Part shown: one piece after another, positions 32,296-41,370 of the stretch | How the letters are laid out: every line of letters starts with the position of its first letter | Numbering within the stretch: the stretch's first letter is position 1 | NCBI GenBank assembly: GCA_017461565.1 | Contig: JAFTXQ010000002.1 | Span: 1 to 64,000, forward strand | Reading direction: 5' to 3' | From: Oscillospiraceae bacterium | GTDB lineage: Bacteria > Bacillota > Clostridia > Oscillospirales > Ruminococcaceae | Length of the DNA stretch: 64,000 bases | Notes under the pieces: model-generated | The model's input: the letters and a program-made list of their open reading frames with translations, nothing else | Databases searched by the model: none | What the model was told of the DNA's origin: nothing | Program-made: the position numbers and the translations under genes

Positions 32296-32611
32296 AGCTG
32301 TATTCCCCTTTCAATAGCCTGTTTACACTTGTTACAAATTCAAACCATTCTGTTGATAGCCGTTCAAGCTCTGTTCTGCCCGTATCGGTGATCTTGTAGT
32401 ATTTCCTCGGCGGACCTTCCTGAGACTCAACTATGTAGGAGTCTATCGTATCAGAGTCCTTAAGGCGCTTCATCAGTGGATATATCGTTCCCTCTGTGAC
32501 GTGCATACATACCGAGATCTTGCTGACAAGCTCATATCCGTAGCAATCGCTGCTGTTGAGTATTGACAGAACGCAAAGCTCCAGCGTGCCTCGTTTAAGC
32601 TGAGAATTCAT
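32279..32611 (-). CDS. PadR-family transcriptional regulator
   Basis: A 110-residue winged-helix repressor: LKRGTLELCVLSILNSSD, YGYELVSKIS and VTEGTIYPLMKRLKDSD are typical of PadR N-terminal domains, and GPPRKYYKITDTGR is the wing. The start at 32611 is fixed by GGGAGG five bases upstream; a longer frame reads through the operator. It is first gene of the operon with HAAS and two DUF4097 genes and probably represses its own promoter through the repeats at 32639 and 32729. Confidence 0.93.
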   Translation of the reverse strand: MNSQLKRGTLELCVLSILNSSDCYGYELVSKISVCMHVTEGTIYPLMKRLKDSDTIDSYIVESQEGPPRKYYKITDTGRTELERLSTEWFEFVTSVNRLLKGEYSYDSEE

Positions 32612-32638
32612 GTATTCCTCCCGTTCTTTATAACACAC

Positions 32639-32661
32639 GGTATTTTGTGTTGCAAGGTAGT
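32639..32661 (-). promoter_or_regulatory. PadR operator-like element, proximal copy
   Basis: GGTATTTTGTGTTGCAAGGTA plus GT differs from the copy at 32729 at only two of 23 positions. It lies in the untranslated leader, 28 bases before the padR start. Confidence 0.65.
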
Positions 32662-32716
32662 CTGTTCTAAAAAAATGGAACATACGCATCCGGCGTTCTC
32701 TGTTCCTGTTGTACTA

Positions 32717-32745
32717 ATTATAGCACAAGGTATTTTGTTTTGCAA
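32717..32745 (-). promoter_or_regulatory. Promoter of the padR operon
   Basis: On the minus strand TTGCAA (32740-32745), a 17-base spacer and TATAAT (32717-32722). The -35 element lies inside the distal operator-like repeat. Confidence 0.8.
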
Positions 32746-32751
32746 GGTACT
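32729..32751 (-). promoter_or_regulatory. PadR operator-like element, distal copy
   Basis: GGTATTTTGTTTTGCAAGGTA plus CT covers the -35 box and part of the spacer of the padR promoter, an ideal place for repression. It is 90 bases from the proximal copy. Confidence 0.65.
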
Positions 32752-32826
32752 GTGTAAACAAAAGTAGTGGCACTTTTTTGTTTTTTCTTGTGCAGTATGC
32801 ACAAACAGTGTTGTAGAGAGGTCCAA

Positions 32827-32852
32827 AACCGCCTGTCGTGGCGGGGCTTTTT
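32827..32852 (+). terminator. Possible hairpin terminator
   Basis: CCGCC TGTCGT GGCGG followed by GGCTTTTT. No gene obviously ends here, so its role is unclear. Confidence 0.3.
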
Positions 32853-32863
32853 GGCGAAACCAC

Positions 32864-32892
32864 TTGTATAAATGCACCTTTTATGGTACAAT
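32864..32892 (+). promoter_or_regulatory. Promoter of the recJ-rel operon
   Basis: TTGTAT (32864-32869), a 17-base spacer and TACAAT (32887-32892), about 115 bases before recJ. It is divergent from the padR promoter. Confidence 0.65.
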
Positions 32893-33011
32893 AATTATAT
32901 ATTTTTATAAGTAATACTATGCCCTGAAGCGGTTTTATGTATAATAGATTTACATTGCGTAGCTTATATGGTTGCAACACTTTCCGAATAAATTTTTAAG
33001 GAGATCTGTTT

Positions 33012-35024
33012 TTGAAGAAATGGTTATGTCCTGAGCTCCCTGGCGAAAACGCAGAAATGGCAAGAGAGTTCGGAGATTTTTTGGGCGGTCTGCTTACACG
33101 CCGTGGAATACACTCGGTACAGCAGGCACAGGAATATTTTGCGTGCAGCTCGCTTACAGATCCTTTTCTTTTAAAGGATATGGATGCGGCAGTGGAGATG
33201 ATACGTTCTGCCCTTGACGAGGGCAGGAAGATCACCGTATACGGTGACTACGACTGCGATGGCGTGACCGCTACTGTTATGCTTTACAGCTATCTTGAGG
33301 CCATGGGCGCCGAGGTTGAGTTTTATATCCCTGACCGTGCCGAGGGTTACGGCATGAATATCGATGCGCTCAGGCGCATAATCGCAGGCGGTACAGAGCT
33401 TATCATAACGGTGGATAACGGTATTTCTGCCATAGAGGAGGCGGAATTTCTGCGGGAGCAGGGTATAGACCTTGTTATCACCGACCACCACCAGCCACCG
33501 CAGGACATTCCTGTGTGCGCTGCCTGTGTGGACCCTCATCGTGCAGATGACAGCTCGCCCTGCAAGGAGCTTTGCGGCGCAGGCATGGTGCTTAAGCTGC
33601 TTTGTGCGCTTGAAGAGGACGAGGAATTTGTGCTGGAGCAGTATGCCGAGCTTGCTGCGATAGGCACTATCGGCGATGTGATGCCGCTTACAGGCGAAAA
33701 CAGATATATCGTCCGCAGAGGACTTGAAAATATTCAGAGCTGTCAGAACATCGGACTGGAGCGTCTGCTCAAGACCGCAGGAGTATCTCCCGAGGGAATT
33801 ACGGCAAATTCTGTAGCTTATTACATAAGCCCCCGTATAAATGCCGCAGGACGTATGGCGCACGCAGACAAGGCGGCAAGGCTGCTGCTTGCGGATTCGC
33901 CCGAAACGGCCATGCTGCTGGCGGAGGAGCTTGAGCAGCTCAATACCGAGCGCCGCAGTGCGGAGAGCACTGTCTATGACGAGGTTACGACAAAGCTTAC
34001 GGAGCATCCGTCCATACTATCTCAACGTGTTATAGTGGTTTCGGGTGAGGGCTGGCATCACGGCATACTTGGAATAGTAAGCGCAAAGCTGCTTGAGAGA
34101 TACGGAAAGCCCGTGTTTGTCATCGGGACGGAAAACGGCGAGGGCAGAGGCTCGGCGAGAGGCATCGACGGTTTTTCGATACATAAACTGCTGGAGAATT
34201 GCAGTGACATACTTACAAAATACGGCGGACACCCCAAGGCTGGAGGATTTTCACTTCCTGCCGAAAGGATAGACGACTTTATTGAAAAGGTGAATGAGTA
34301 TTGCCGCCGCTGCTATCCCAAGATGCCTGTTTACACCGCAAGTGCGGATATGGAGGTATCCTGTGCACAGCTCACAAAGGATAATATAGAGCTTCTGTCA
34401 AGACTGGAGCCTTTCGGCGAGGGCAACAGACAGCCTGTATTCTTTATCAAGAACTGTACGGTGCGTTCAAAACGTGCGCTTAAGGACGGCAGGTTCACAA
34501 GCTTTGAGGCAGAATCGGGTGGTGCGGTGCTTAAGGCGCTTTGCTTCAGGATACCATTTGCGGAGTTCTATGCACAGGTGGGTGACAGGGTCGATATCAT
34601 GGCTGTCGCAGAGCTTAACGAATATAACGGAAACACTTCCGTGACGCTTAAGGTGCAGGAGCTGCGCCCCTCGGATTTCAACGAGGACAGGTTCTTCGCC
34701 GCAGCACGTGTTTATGAGGAGCTTATAAGAGGAGAAGGCTGCGACAGCCGCCTTGCACCCAGAGTGATACCCGACCGTGAGGCGCTCAAGGGTATTTACG
34801 ATATGGTCAGGAAAGATGGCGGACGTATGTCTGCCGAGGATATGTGCGTATACGGCGGCAATATCAACTATTGTATGCTGCGTATCGCACTGGACGCTTT
34901 TGCCGAGGCAGGGATGATCTCGCTTGCTCCGGGGGCAGAGCGCAGTACCGTGATCCCTGCGGGGGGGAAGAAGGATCTTTTCTCACAGGGACTTCTGGCA
35001 GAGCTTAAGGCTCAGTTGGTATGA
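33012..35024 (+). CDS. recJ: Single-stranded-DNA-specific exonuclease RecJ
   Basis: A 670-residue 5'-3' exonuclease of recombination and repair. The DHH domain shows VYGDYDCDGVTA (residues 76-87), TVDNGI and TDHH (157-160). The DHHA1 domain shows GGHPKAGGFSLP near residue 404, and a C-terminal OB-like domain follows. Translation starts at TTG 33012 with AAGGAG eight bases upstream. It is the first gene of an operon with rel and a GIY-YIG protein, an order found in other Clostridia. Confidence 0.95.
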   Translation: MKKWLCPELPGENAEMAREFGDFLGGLLTRRGIHSVQQAQEYFACSSLTDPFLLKDMDAAVEMIRSALDEGRKITVYGDYDCDGVTATVMLYSYLEAMGAEVEFYIPDRAEGYGMNIDALRRIIAGGTELIITVDNGISAIEEAEFLREQGIDLVITDHHQPPQDIPVCAACVDPHRADDSSPCKELCGAGMVLKLLCALEEDEEFVLEQYAELAAIGTIGDVMPLTGENRYIVRRGLENIQSCQNIGLERLLKTAGVSPEGITANSVAYYISPRINAAGRMAHADKAARLLLADSPETAMLLAEELEQLNTERRSAESTVYDEVTTKLTEHPSILSQRVIVVSGEGWHHGILGIVSAKLLERYGKPVFVIGTENGEGRGSARGIDGFSIHKLLENCSDILTKYGGHPKAGGFSLPAERIDDFIEKVNEYCRRCYPKMPVYTASADMEVSCAQLTKDNIELLSRLEPFGEGNRQPVFFIKNCTVRSKRALKDGRFTSFEAESGGAVLKALCFRIPFAEFYAQVGDRVDIMAVAELNEYNGNTSVTLKVQELRPSDFNEDRFFAAARVYEELIRGEGCDSRLAPRVIPDREALKGIYDMVRKDGGRMSAEDMCVYGGNINYCMLRIALDAFAEAGMISLAPGAERSTVIPAGGKKDLFSQGLLAELKAQLV

Positions 35025-35059
35025 CAATTAATCAAAGGTAACAGAAAGGGATATTCACT

Positions 35060-37234
35060 ATGCCATGTACTACCATAGAACAGCTTGTCGAAAGGCTGAA
35101 TTCGGTTGATAAGCAGTATGATGTGGAGAAGATAACGAAAGCCTATCGGCTTGCGGATGAGGCGCATCAGGGACAGATGCGCTCCTCGGGAGACCCTTAC
35201 ATCTCCCATCCGCTGGCGGTGGCTTCGATACTGCTGGATTACTGCATGGATACCGACACCATCGTTGCGGCGCTGCTGCATGATGTGGTGGAGGATACCG
35301 ATATCTCTCTTGAGGAGATACGCAAGAAGTTCGGCGATGACGTGGCACTTATGGTAGATGGTGTTACAAAGATCGGTCAGGTGCCCCTCAACAGCAAGGA
35401 GGAGCAACAGGCAGAGAATATACGTAAGATACTTATGGCGATGTCAAAGGACATCCGTGTAATAATCATCAAGCTTGCGGACAGACTGCACAATATGCGC
35501 ACCCTTGACGCAAGACCTCCTCACAAGCAGCGCAAGACATCCCTTGAAACGATGAACTTCTATGCGCCTATCGCTCACCGACTCGGTATGAGCGACGCCA
35601 AGGAGGAGATGGAGGATATCGCCATCCACTACCTTGACCCTTATGGCTGCAAGGAGATAGAGCGACTTATGGATCTCCACAAGGAGGAGCGTGACCGCTT
35701 CATCGATACCATCAAGAGCCGCATCAAGGAGCGTATCACGGATATAAAGCCCGAGCCTTTCATCGAGGGCAGAGTAAAGTCCGCATACAGCATCTATAAA
35801 AAGGTCTATGTAAAGAACAAGCCCTTTGACGAGATATACGATATCTATGCTGTGCGTGTTATCGTGCAGTCCGTTATCGAGTGCTATAATGTCCTCGGTG
35901 TTATCCACGATATGTTCCGCCCTATTCCGTACCGCTTCAAGGACTATATCGCTACCCCGAAGCCCAACCGCTACCAGTCGCTTCACACCACCGTTATCGG
36001 CAGGGAGGGCATCCCCTTTGAGGTGCAGATAAGAACGGTGGAGATGCACAACACCGCACAGTACGGCGTTGCTGCACACTGGAAGTATAAAGCAGGTATT
36101 AATAAGAGCGTTGCGGGAGAGCAGCGTTTCGACTGGATCAGACAGATACTTGAGCGTCAGCAGGAGGCTGACGATGTGGAGCAGATAGCGGACGCCATCA
36201 AGACGGACCTCGCTCCCGATGAGGTCTACGCATTCACGCCCAAGGGCGACGTATTTGCACTTCCCCTCGGCTCCACGGTCATCGATTTTGCCTATGCCAT
36301 CCACACACAGGTGGGAAATAAGATGACAGGCGCAAAGGTCGGAGGCAGAATGGTCTCCTTTGACTATGTAATAAAGACAGGCGACATCGTCGAGATACTT
36401 ACATCAAACTCCGCAAACTACGGTCCCAACCGCAACTGGCTTGAGATAGCAAAGACCACCTCGGCAAAGAGCAAGATACGCTCCTGGTTCAAGAAAGAAC
36501 GCCGTGAGGAGAATATCGAGCGTGGAAAGATGGATCTTGAGCATGAATTCAGGCGCAACGGAATAATCCCCGAGCAGGATATGCTGCAGGAGATAGCACA
36601 GCGTCAGCGCCTTGAAACGGTTGATGACCTTTATGCGGCAGTAGGCTATGGAGGAGTCTCCCTTTCAAAGATAATCCAGCGTATAAAGGAGACCCAGATA
36701 CGTCAGCAGAAGGAGCAGGCTGCGCTTAATCCGAAACCGTTCGAGGATATAGAGGCCAACACCCGTCGCAGCCGCAAAAAGGGTATCATCATCGAGGGCG
36801 TGGATAACTGCCTTGTTAAATTTGCGCAGTGCTGCAATCCGCTCCCGGGCGATCCCGTTATCGGATTCGTGACACGTGGCTTCGGTGTATCTATCCATAA
36901 GCTTGATTGTATAAACGTCATCAACAACATGGAGAGCGATGAGAACAAGGATCGCTGGATAAAGGCAAGCTGGGCAGGCGTGGATGATTCCACCTACCGT
37001 GCGACCATTGATATCATCACCGAGGACAGAACGGCGATGATAGCGGATGTTTCAGTGGCGATAGCAGGCAACCGCATCCCGATATATGAGATGAATGCAC
37101 ATCAGCTGAAAAACGGCAACGCAAGCCTTGTGGTGACTATCGAGGTAGCGGGCATGGAACAGCTTACAAACCTTATGGTAAAGCTCAAGAAGATCCCGGG
37201 CGTTATCTCGGTGGAGAGAACAGGAAAGCAGTAA
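35060..37234 (+). CDS. rel: Bifunctional (p)ppGpp synthetase/hydrolase Rel
   Basis: A 724-residue stringent-response enzyme. The hydrolase HD domain is intact (DPYISHPLAVASIL, LLHDVVEDT with H74/D75). The synthetase has RFKDYIATPKPNRYQSLH near residue 292, the RxKD form usual in bifunctional enzymes, and EVQIRTVEMHNTAQYGVAAH. TGS (VYAFTPKGDVFALPLGST, about 388), zinc-finger-like CCNPLPGDPVIGFVTRG and C-terminal ACT domains follow. The start has AGAAAGGG nine bases upstream. The stop overlaps the next start by one base. Confidence 0.97.
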   Translation: MPCTTIEQLVERLNSVDKQYDVEKITKAYRLADEAHQGQMRSSGDPYISHPLAVASILLDYCMDTDTIVAALLHDVVEDTDISLEEIRKKFGDDVALMVDGVTKIGQVPLNSKEEQQAENIRKILMAMSKDIRVIIIKLADRLHNMRTLDARPPHKQRKTSLETMNFYAPIAHRLGMSDAKEEMEDIAIHYLDPYGCKEIERLMDLHKEERDRFIDTIKSRIKERITDIKPEPFIEGRVKSAYSIYKKVYVKNKPFDEIYDIYAVRVIVQSVIECYNVLGVIHDMFRPIPYRFKDYIATPKPNRYQSLHTTVIGREGIPFEVQIRTVEMHNTAQYGVAAHWKYKAGINKSVAGEQRFDWIRQILERQQEADDVEQIADAIKTDLAPDEVYAFTPKGDVFALPLGSTVIDFAYAIHTQVGNKMTGAKVGGRMVSFDYVIKTGDIVEILTSNSANYGPNRNWLEIAKTTSAKSKIRSWFKKERREENIERGKMDLEHEFRRNGIIPEQDMLQEIAQRQRLETVDDLYAAVGYGGVSLSKIIQRIKETQIRQQKEQAALNPKPFEDIEANTRRSRKKGIIIEGVDNCLVKFAQCCNPLPGDPVIGFVTRGFGVSIHKLDCINVINNMESDENKDRWIKASWAGVDDSTYRATIDIITEDRTAMIADVSVAIAGNRIPIYEMNAHQLKNGNASLVVTIEVAGMEQLTNLMVKLKKIPGVISVERTGKQ

Positions 37235-37746
37235 TGGAGCTTACTCAGCAGCAGATACTTCTGCTAATTGCGCTTGCATTGCTGGTTATATTGTGGATAT
37301 CTGTACGCAGCGGCAAGCGTGCAACAAACGCACGGCTGCGCAAAAGGATACGCTCAGGAAAGTTCATCCACTACACCGAGTTTGAGGAGAACTGGCGCAC
37401 CCAGACGGAGGATGGCAGCCGCACAGGCTATAAGTATAATGACTTTTCAGGCTGCTATGTCATAATGATATTTTCCAAAAGGGTGTTTTTCGGGTCTTTT
37501 AAAAATTATGACAACATCTATATCGGGCAGTCGGTGAATGTGTGCCAGAGGGTGCATAATCACTTCTGCGGCAAGGGCAAGGGTGATGTCTATGCCGATA
37601 TCAAGTACGGCATGGAAGCGTATGTGCGCATCATCCCCTGCAAAGTGAAAAAGCTCAACGATATGGAGAAGAAGCTGATCGAGGCTTTCAATGCTACGGA
37701 TTCTTATAATAGAACGAGGGGCGGAGCAAAGCTGACTAAGAAGTGA
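37234..37746 (+). CDS. Membrane-anchored GIY-YIG domain protein
   Basis: A 170-residue protein. Residues 7-24 form a hydrophobic span (ILLLIALALLVILWISV) followed by a very basic stretch. Residues 73-165 match the GIY-YIG nuclease fold: GCYVIM (73-78) for GIY, IYIGQS (95-100) for YIG, R106, an E in NDMEKKLIEAF (145/150) and N159 (YNRTRGG). All expected active-site positions appear to be present. The start codon shares its A with the stop of rel (TAATG), so it is translationally coupled to the alarmone enzyme. Its substrate is unknown. Confidence 0.8.
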   Translation: MELTQQQILLLIALALLVILWISVRSGKRATNARLRKRIRSGKFIHYTEFEENWRTQTEDGSRTGYKYNDFSGCYVIMIFSKRVFFGSFKNYDNIYIGQSVNVCQRVHNHFCGKGKGDVYADIKYGMEAYVRIIPCKVKKLNDMEKKLIEAFNATDSYNRTRGGAKLTKK

Positions 37747-37788
37747 AGCATCTGTTTGTGATCGGTAAAAAACAGAAAGGATATGGAT

Positions 37789-38328
37789 ATGCTCAGACTC
37801 AGACCTTATAAGACAAGTGACGCTGATATCATCGTTTCGTGGTGTAAGGATGAAGAAACATTCAGAAAGTGGACATCTGACAGATATGACTCGTATCCTA
37901 TCACAGCTGTTGATATGAACGAAAAATACATATCGAACAATGGCGATTGCATTGAGCCCGACAACTTTTATCCAATGACAGCTTTCGATGAGAACGGTAT
38001 TGTAGGACATCTGATAATGCGATTTACAGATGAGAAAAAGTCAGTGCTGCGCTTTGGGTTTGTGATCGTCGATGACTCACGAAGAGGCATGGGATACGGC
38101 AGAGAGATGATCTCATTATCCCTTAAATATGCTTTTGAAATACTAAAAGTTGATAAAGTCACTATCGGGGTGTTTGAAAATAATATGTCTGCATATTGGT
38201 GTTATAAAGCTGTTGGCTTCAAAGACGCTGAAGCGGAAGATCACTCTTGTGACGTATTCGGAGAAGTATGGAAAGTTATAGAATTGCAGCTGACAAAAGA
38301 CGAATATGCACTGAATAATCAAAATTGA
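37789..38328 (+). CDS. GNAT-family N-acetyltransferase
   Basis: A 179-residue acetyltransferase of the RimJ/RimL-like type. The acetyl-CoA loop is RRGMGYGREMI after FGFVIVDDS, followed by KVDKVTIGVFENNMSAYWCY and VGFKDAE. The second of two close ATGs (37789) is chosen because AAAGG lies eight bases before it. The substrate cannot be inferred; relatives act on ribosomal proteins, amines or amino acids. Confidence 0.88.
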   Translation: MLRLRPYKTSDADIIVSWCKDEETFRKWTSDRYDSYPITAVDMNEKYISNNGDCIEPDNFYPMTAFDENGIVGHLIMRFTDEKKSVLRFGFVIVDDSRRGMGYGREMISLSLKYAFEILKVDKVTIGVFENNMSAYWCYKAVGFKDAEAEDHSCDVFGEVWKVIELQLTKDEYALNNQN

Positions 38329-38346
38329 CTTTATTAAGGAGAACCT

Positions 38347-38958
38347 ATGAAGATATACGAATTCCCCCTCGGGGCGCTTCATACCAACTGCTACATCCTC
38401 GGGGGCGAGGGCAACAAGGCGGTGGTGATAGACCCTGCAAGCAGCAGCGAGGTGCTGATGTTCCTTGAAAGCAAAGAGCTTTCTCTGGGAGCTATAATAC
38501 TGACCCACGGGCATTTCGACCACTTTGCCGGCGTGCCGGAGCTTGTACGACAGACAGGCTGCGAGGTCATCGGTGCAAAGGGCGACGAGGAGATGTTCAG
38601 AAGCGCTGCAAAGAGCTGGGCGGATTTCATGCCTTTCACTCCATTTGAGTCTGTCAGATTAGATCGCAGCTTTGCCGATGGCGATGAGTTTGAGGCGTGT
38701 GGAATAAAATTCCGTGCTATGGGCACTCCGGGGCATACGGCGGGCAGTTGTCTGCTGTTCTGCGATGATGTGATCTTTGCGGGAGATACGATATTCTGTG
38801 GCTCCATCGGCAGGACGGACGGCTATTCGGCAAGCGGAGCGGAAATGCGCCGTTCGCTTGATAAGATAGCTGCGCTTGAAGGCGATTATAAAATATATTC
38901 GGGTCATGGCGACCATACGACGCTGTCCTTTGAAAAGGACTATAATCCATACTTCTGA
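38347..38958 (+). CDS. MBL-fold metallo-hydrolase (glyoxalase II-like)
   Basis: A 203-residue metallo-beta-lactamase-fold protein with the zinc motif THGHFDHFAG, a second histidine in GTPGHTAGSCLLF, the aspartate in FAGDTIF and the final histidine in YSGHGDHT. The short length and GxxHTAGS motif suit the hydroxyacylglutathione-hydrolase-like branch common in anaerobes. AAGGAG precedes the ATG. It lies 18 bases after the GNAT gene. Confidence 0.9.
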   Translation: MKIYEFPLGALHTNCYILGGEGNKAVVIDPASSSEVLMFLESKELSLGAIILTHGHFDHFAGVPELVRQTGCEVIGAKGDEEMFRSAAKSWADFMPFTPFESVRLDRSFADGDEFEACGIKFRAMGTPGHTAGSCLLFCDDVIFAGDTIFCGSIGRTDGYSASGAEMRRSLDKIAALEGDYKIYSGHGDHTTLSFEKDYNPYF

Positions 38959-38981
38959 ACAGAGGGGAGAGAAACGGGGAC

Positions 38982-39257
38982 ATGAGAAGGATAACTCCGT
39001 CATCAGGTGTGGCTTCATGCAATTTCTTTGTTGCAATGTTTGTGATGCTTGGTGCGATATCGCTTAACAAATCGGTAGGACTTGCAGTTGCGGTGATTCT
39101 TATTGCGGTTTCGTCAGTGGTCGCAATAGCTGTGAATATATTGGTCTACAGGAAGCTTGGCGGCAGGGTCGGCGCTGTCAAATATATCTTCTTTTCTGCA
39201 CTTCCGTGGCTGCTGTGGATATTTGCGGGTGCGGTACTTATGTCAGGGGTAAAATAA
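38982..39257 (+). CDS. Small membrane protein, unknown
   Basis: A 91-residue protein with three hydrophobic spans (about 12-30, 32-52, 68-86) and a basic loop. AGGGGAGAG precedes the ATG. It sits between the metallo-hydrolase gene and hemZ, 11 bases before the latter. I recognise no family. Confidence 0.65.
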   Translation: MRRITPSSGVASCNFFVAMFVMLGAISLNKSVGLAVAVILIAVSSVVAIAVNILVYRKLGGRVGAVKYIFFSALPWLLWIFAGAVLMSGVK

Positions 39258-39268
39258 GCGAGGACGAT

Positions 39269-40690
39269 ATGACGTTAATTTTCCATAACCATAATTTCCA
39301 GTACGAGATGGAACGTTTGTTCCGCAGCTTTTTCCCACCAATCAAGATAAAGCTGTCTTACGACAAGACTGACGCTGTGGGCGACTACTGCCTGACAGAG
39401 CGCATTGAACTGGAGGAAAAGTATATCTTTTCGGTGCAGCTGTGTGCTGATGAAGAGCGCTATTGCTTTGAAGAGGATGTGCCAGAGGATACTCCTGTGA
39501 AAGAGCAGGAGCGTATAATGTCTGTAATGCTGTATAAGCTTCTGAGAGAATACACAGGCAAAGATATGCCCTGGGGAATACTTACGGGTGTGCGTCCTGT
39601 AAAGGTCATTTCGGGAATAAATGATGCGGATGCCGAGGAAAAATTGTGGATATCCCTTGATAAGATAGAGCTTGCACGCAAGATAAACAGAATACAGCGT
39701 CCGATGATCGACGATATACCTGAGAGATCGTTCAGCCTGTATGTTTCGATACCGTTTTGCCCTACAAGATGCAGCTATTGCAGCTTTGTGTCACATTCGG
39801 TGGATAAAGCCGCAGTGCGGATGGACGAGTACATAGACCGTCTTATTGAGGAAATGAGGCAGACTGCGGATATCGCAAAGCAGCTTGGCTTGCAGTTGGA
39901 TACGATATATTTTGGCGGAGGCACTCCTACGACGCTTTCGGCAGAGCAGCTTAAGCGGCTTTTCAGCGCACTTGATAGCTTTGACAGGAGCAGGGTAAGG
40001 GAATTTACTGTGGAAGCAGGCCGACCTGACACCATCACAAAAGAAAAGCTTACAGCAATAAAGGAAGCAGGTGCGGACAGGATATCCGTAAACCCACAGA
40101 CCATGCGTGACAGCGTGCTTGAGGCGATAGGAAGACGGCACACTGCTTTGCAGACGGAGGAGGCTTATGCTCTTGCGAGAGAGGTGGGCTTCCGTTGTAT
40201 CAATATGGATCTGATCGCAGGGCTGCCGACGGATGACATCGAGGGCTTCCGATACAGCCTTGACCGGGTGCGTGAGCTTTCTCCCGAAAACATCACGGTA
40301 CACAGTCTTTCACTGAAGCGTGCCGCAACGCTGTTCCGTGACAGGGATATGTGTGGCTCGGCAGGTGCGGCGGATATGATAGAATACACGCATCGTATGC
40401 TGCAAAATGACGGCTATGCGCCATATTATCTTTATCGTCAGAAGAATACTGCTGACAATCAGGAAAACACAGGCTATGCACTTCCCGATACTGAAAGCCT
40501 CTATAATATGTACATAATGGAGGAGCTCCAGACTATCCTCGCAGCAGGCGCAGGGGCGTGCACAAAGCTTGTGGATGCAGCAAACGGAAAGATACACAGG
40601 ATATCCAATCATAAATTCCCATACGAATATTTGGATAGATTTAATGATATAAGCTCGTCCAAAAAAGAGATTTTTGACTTTTTTGTATAA
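39269..40690 (+). CDS. hemZ: Oxygen-independent coproporphyrinogen III dehydrogenase-like, HemZ
   Basis: A 473-residue radical SAM protein. The cluster motif is CPTRCSYC (C164, C168, C171) after LYVSIPF, followed by TIYFGGGTPTTLSAEQL, EFTVEAGRPDTI and RISVNPQTM. An N-terminal domain of about 150 residues and the wording GVRPVKVI distinguish HemZ from HemN/HemW. HemZ is linked to haem or a related anaerobic radical pathway; its exact reaction is unsettled. The start is the ATG at 39269 with GAGG five bases upstream. The N-terminal extension present in frame belongs to the previous gene. Confidence 0.92.
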   Translation: MTLIFHNHNFQYEMERLFRSFFPPIKIKLSYDKTDAVGDYCLTERIELEEKYIFSVQLCADEERYCFEEDVPEDTPVKEQERIMSVMLYKLLREYTGKDMPWGILTGVRPVKVISGINDADAEEKLWISLDKIELARKINRIQRPMIDDIPERSFSLYVSIPFCPTRCSYCSFVSHSVDKAAVRMDEYIDRLIEEMRQTADIAKQLGLQLDTIYFGGGTPTTLSAEQLKRLFSALDSFDRSRVREFTVEAGRPDTITKEKLTAIKEAGADRISVNPQTMRDSVLEAIGRRHTALQTEEAYALAREVGFRCINMDLIAGLPTDDIEGFRYSLDRVRELSPENITVHSLSLKRAATLFRDRDMCGSAGAADMIEYTHRMLQNDGYAPYYLYRQKNTADNQENTGYALPDTESLYNMYIMEELQTILAAGAGACTKLVDAANGKIHRISNHKFPYEYLDRFNDISSSKKEIFDFFV

Positions 40691-40705
40691 ATTAAAATTA
40701 CCTTG

Positions 40706-40734
40706 TTGACAAAAGAGGCTTTTTGGTATATCTT
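40706..40734 (+). promoter_or_regulatory. Promoter of the DUF4870-like gene
   Basis: TTGACA (40706-40711), a 17-base spacer and TATCTT (40729-40734). Confidence 0.65.
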
Positions 40735-40790
40735 AGATATAGGCGGTTTGTGGCGCTGCCTATAAAAATACCCACAGGAGGTAATTATTT

Positions 40791-41120
40791 ATGGATTCCA
40801 ATGATAAGCTTTATGGTATTCTGGCGTATATCGGTATACTGGTGCTGATCCCGCTTCTCGCAGGTAAGACAGAGTTCACCCGTTATCACGCAAATCAGGG
40901 TCTTGTGTATCTGATAGTAGATGTTATTGCAGGCGCTGCTTTAGGCGTTGTATGCACTGTTCTCGCATTTATTCCGATCATCGGATGGATACTTGCAGCG
41001 ATCATTCCCGGTATCATAAGCCTGGGTCTGCTGGTACTTATGATCATGGGTATCGTTAACGCTGCTCAGGGTCAGATGAAGCCCCTGCCCCTTATCGGTC
41101 ATTTCCAGATACTTAAGTGA
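40791..41120 (+). CDS. DUF4870-like small membrane protein
   Basis: A 109-residue protein with three spans. The N-terminus KLYGILAYIGILVLIPLLAG and EFTRYHANQGLVYLI are the hallmark of the DUF4870/YvlD-neighbourhood family; the C-terminus GIVNAAQGQMKPLPLIG also fits. Its function is unknown. It has an AGGAGG site and its own promoter and terminator. Confidence 0.85.
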   Translation: MDSNDKLYGILAYIGILVLIPLLAGKTEFTRYHANQGLVYLIVDVIAGAALGVVCTVLAFIPIIGWILAAIIPGIISLGLLVLMIMGIVNAAQGQMKPLPLIGHFQILK

Positions 41121-41131
41121 TCACACTGAAA

Positions 41132-41176
41132 AATGCGCCGCAAAGCATGATTTTTGCGGCGCATTGTTTTTTTAAA
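41132..41176 (+). terminator. Terminator before the tRNA pair
   Basis: AATGCGCCGCAAA / TTTTTGCGGCGCATT forms a long GC-rich stem followed by GTTTTTTT. Confidence 0.92.
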
Positions 41177-41205
41177 AAAAACTTTAAAATTTTTTAAAAA
41201 AACGC

Positions 41206-41234
41206 TTGACAAATATAAAAGCTTGTGATATAAT
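41206..41234 (+). promoter_or_regulatory. Consensus promoter of the tRNA-Thr/tRNA-Tyr operon
   Basis: TTGACA (41206-41211), exactly 17 bases, TATAAT (41229-41234), 34 bases before the first tRNA. Confidence 0.92.
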
Positions 41235-41268
41235 ATACTAGTCGTCAGGGAACGACAAAAAGCAATAA

Positions 41269-41344
41269 GCTGGTGTAGCTCAGTTGGTAGAGCAGCTGAT
41301 TTGTAATCAGCAGGTCGGGGGTTCGAGTCCGTCCACCAGCTCCA
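41269..41344 (+). tRNA. tRNA-Thr (anticodon TGT)
   Basis: Acceptor GCTGGTG / CACCAGC, anticodon stem GCTGA / TCAGC with loop TTTGTAA, T loop TTCGAGT and encoded CCA. Confidence 0.95.
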
Positions 41345-41370
41345 ATTTTTTCTTAACAACTTAATATCAT

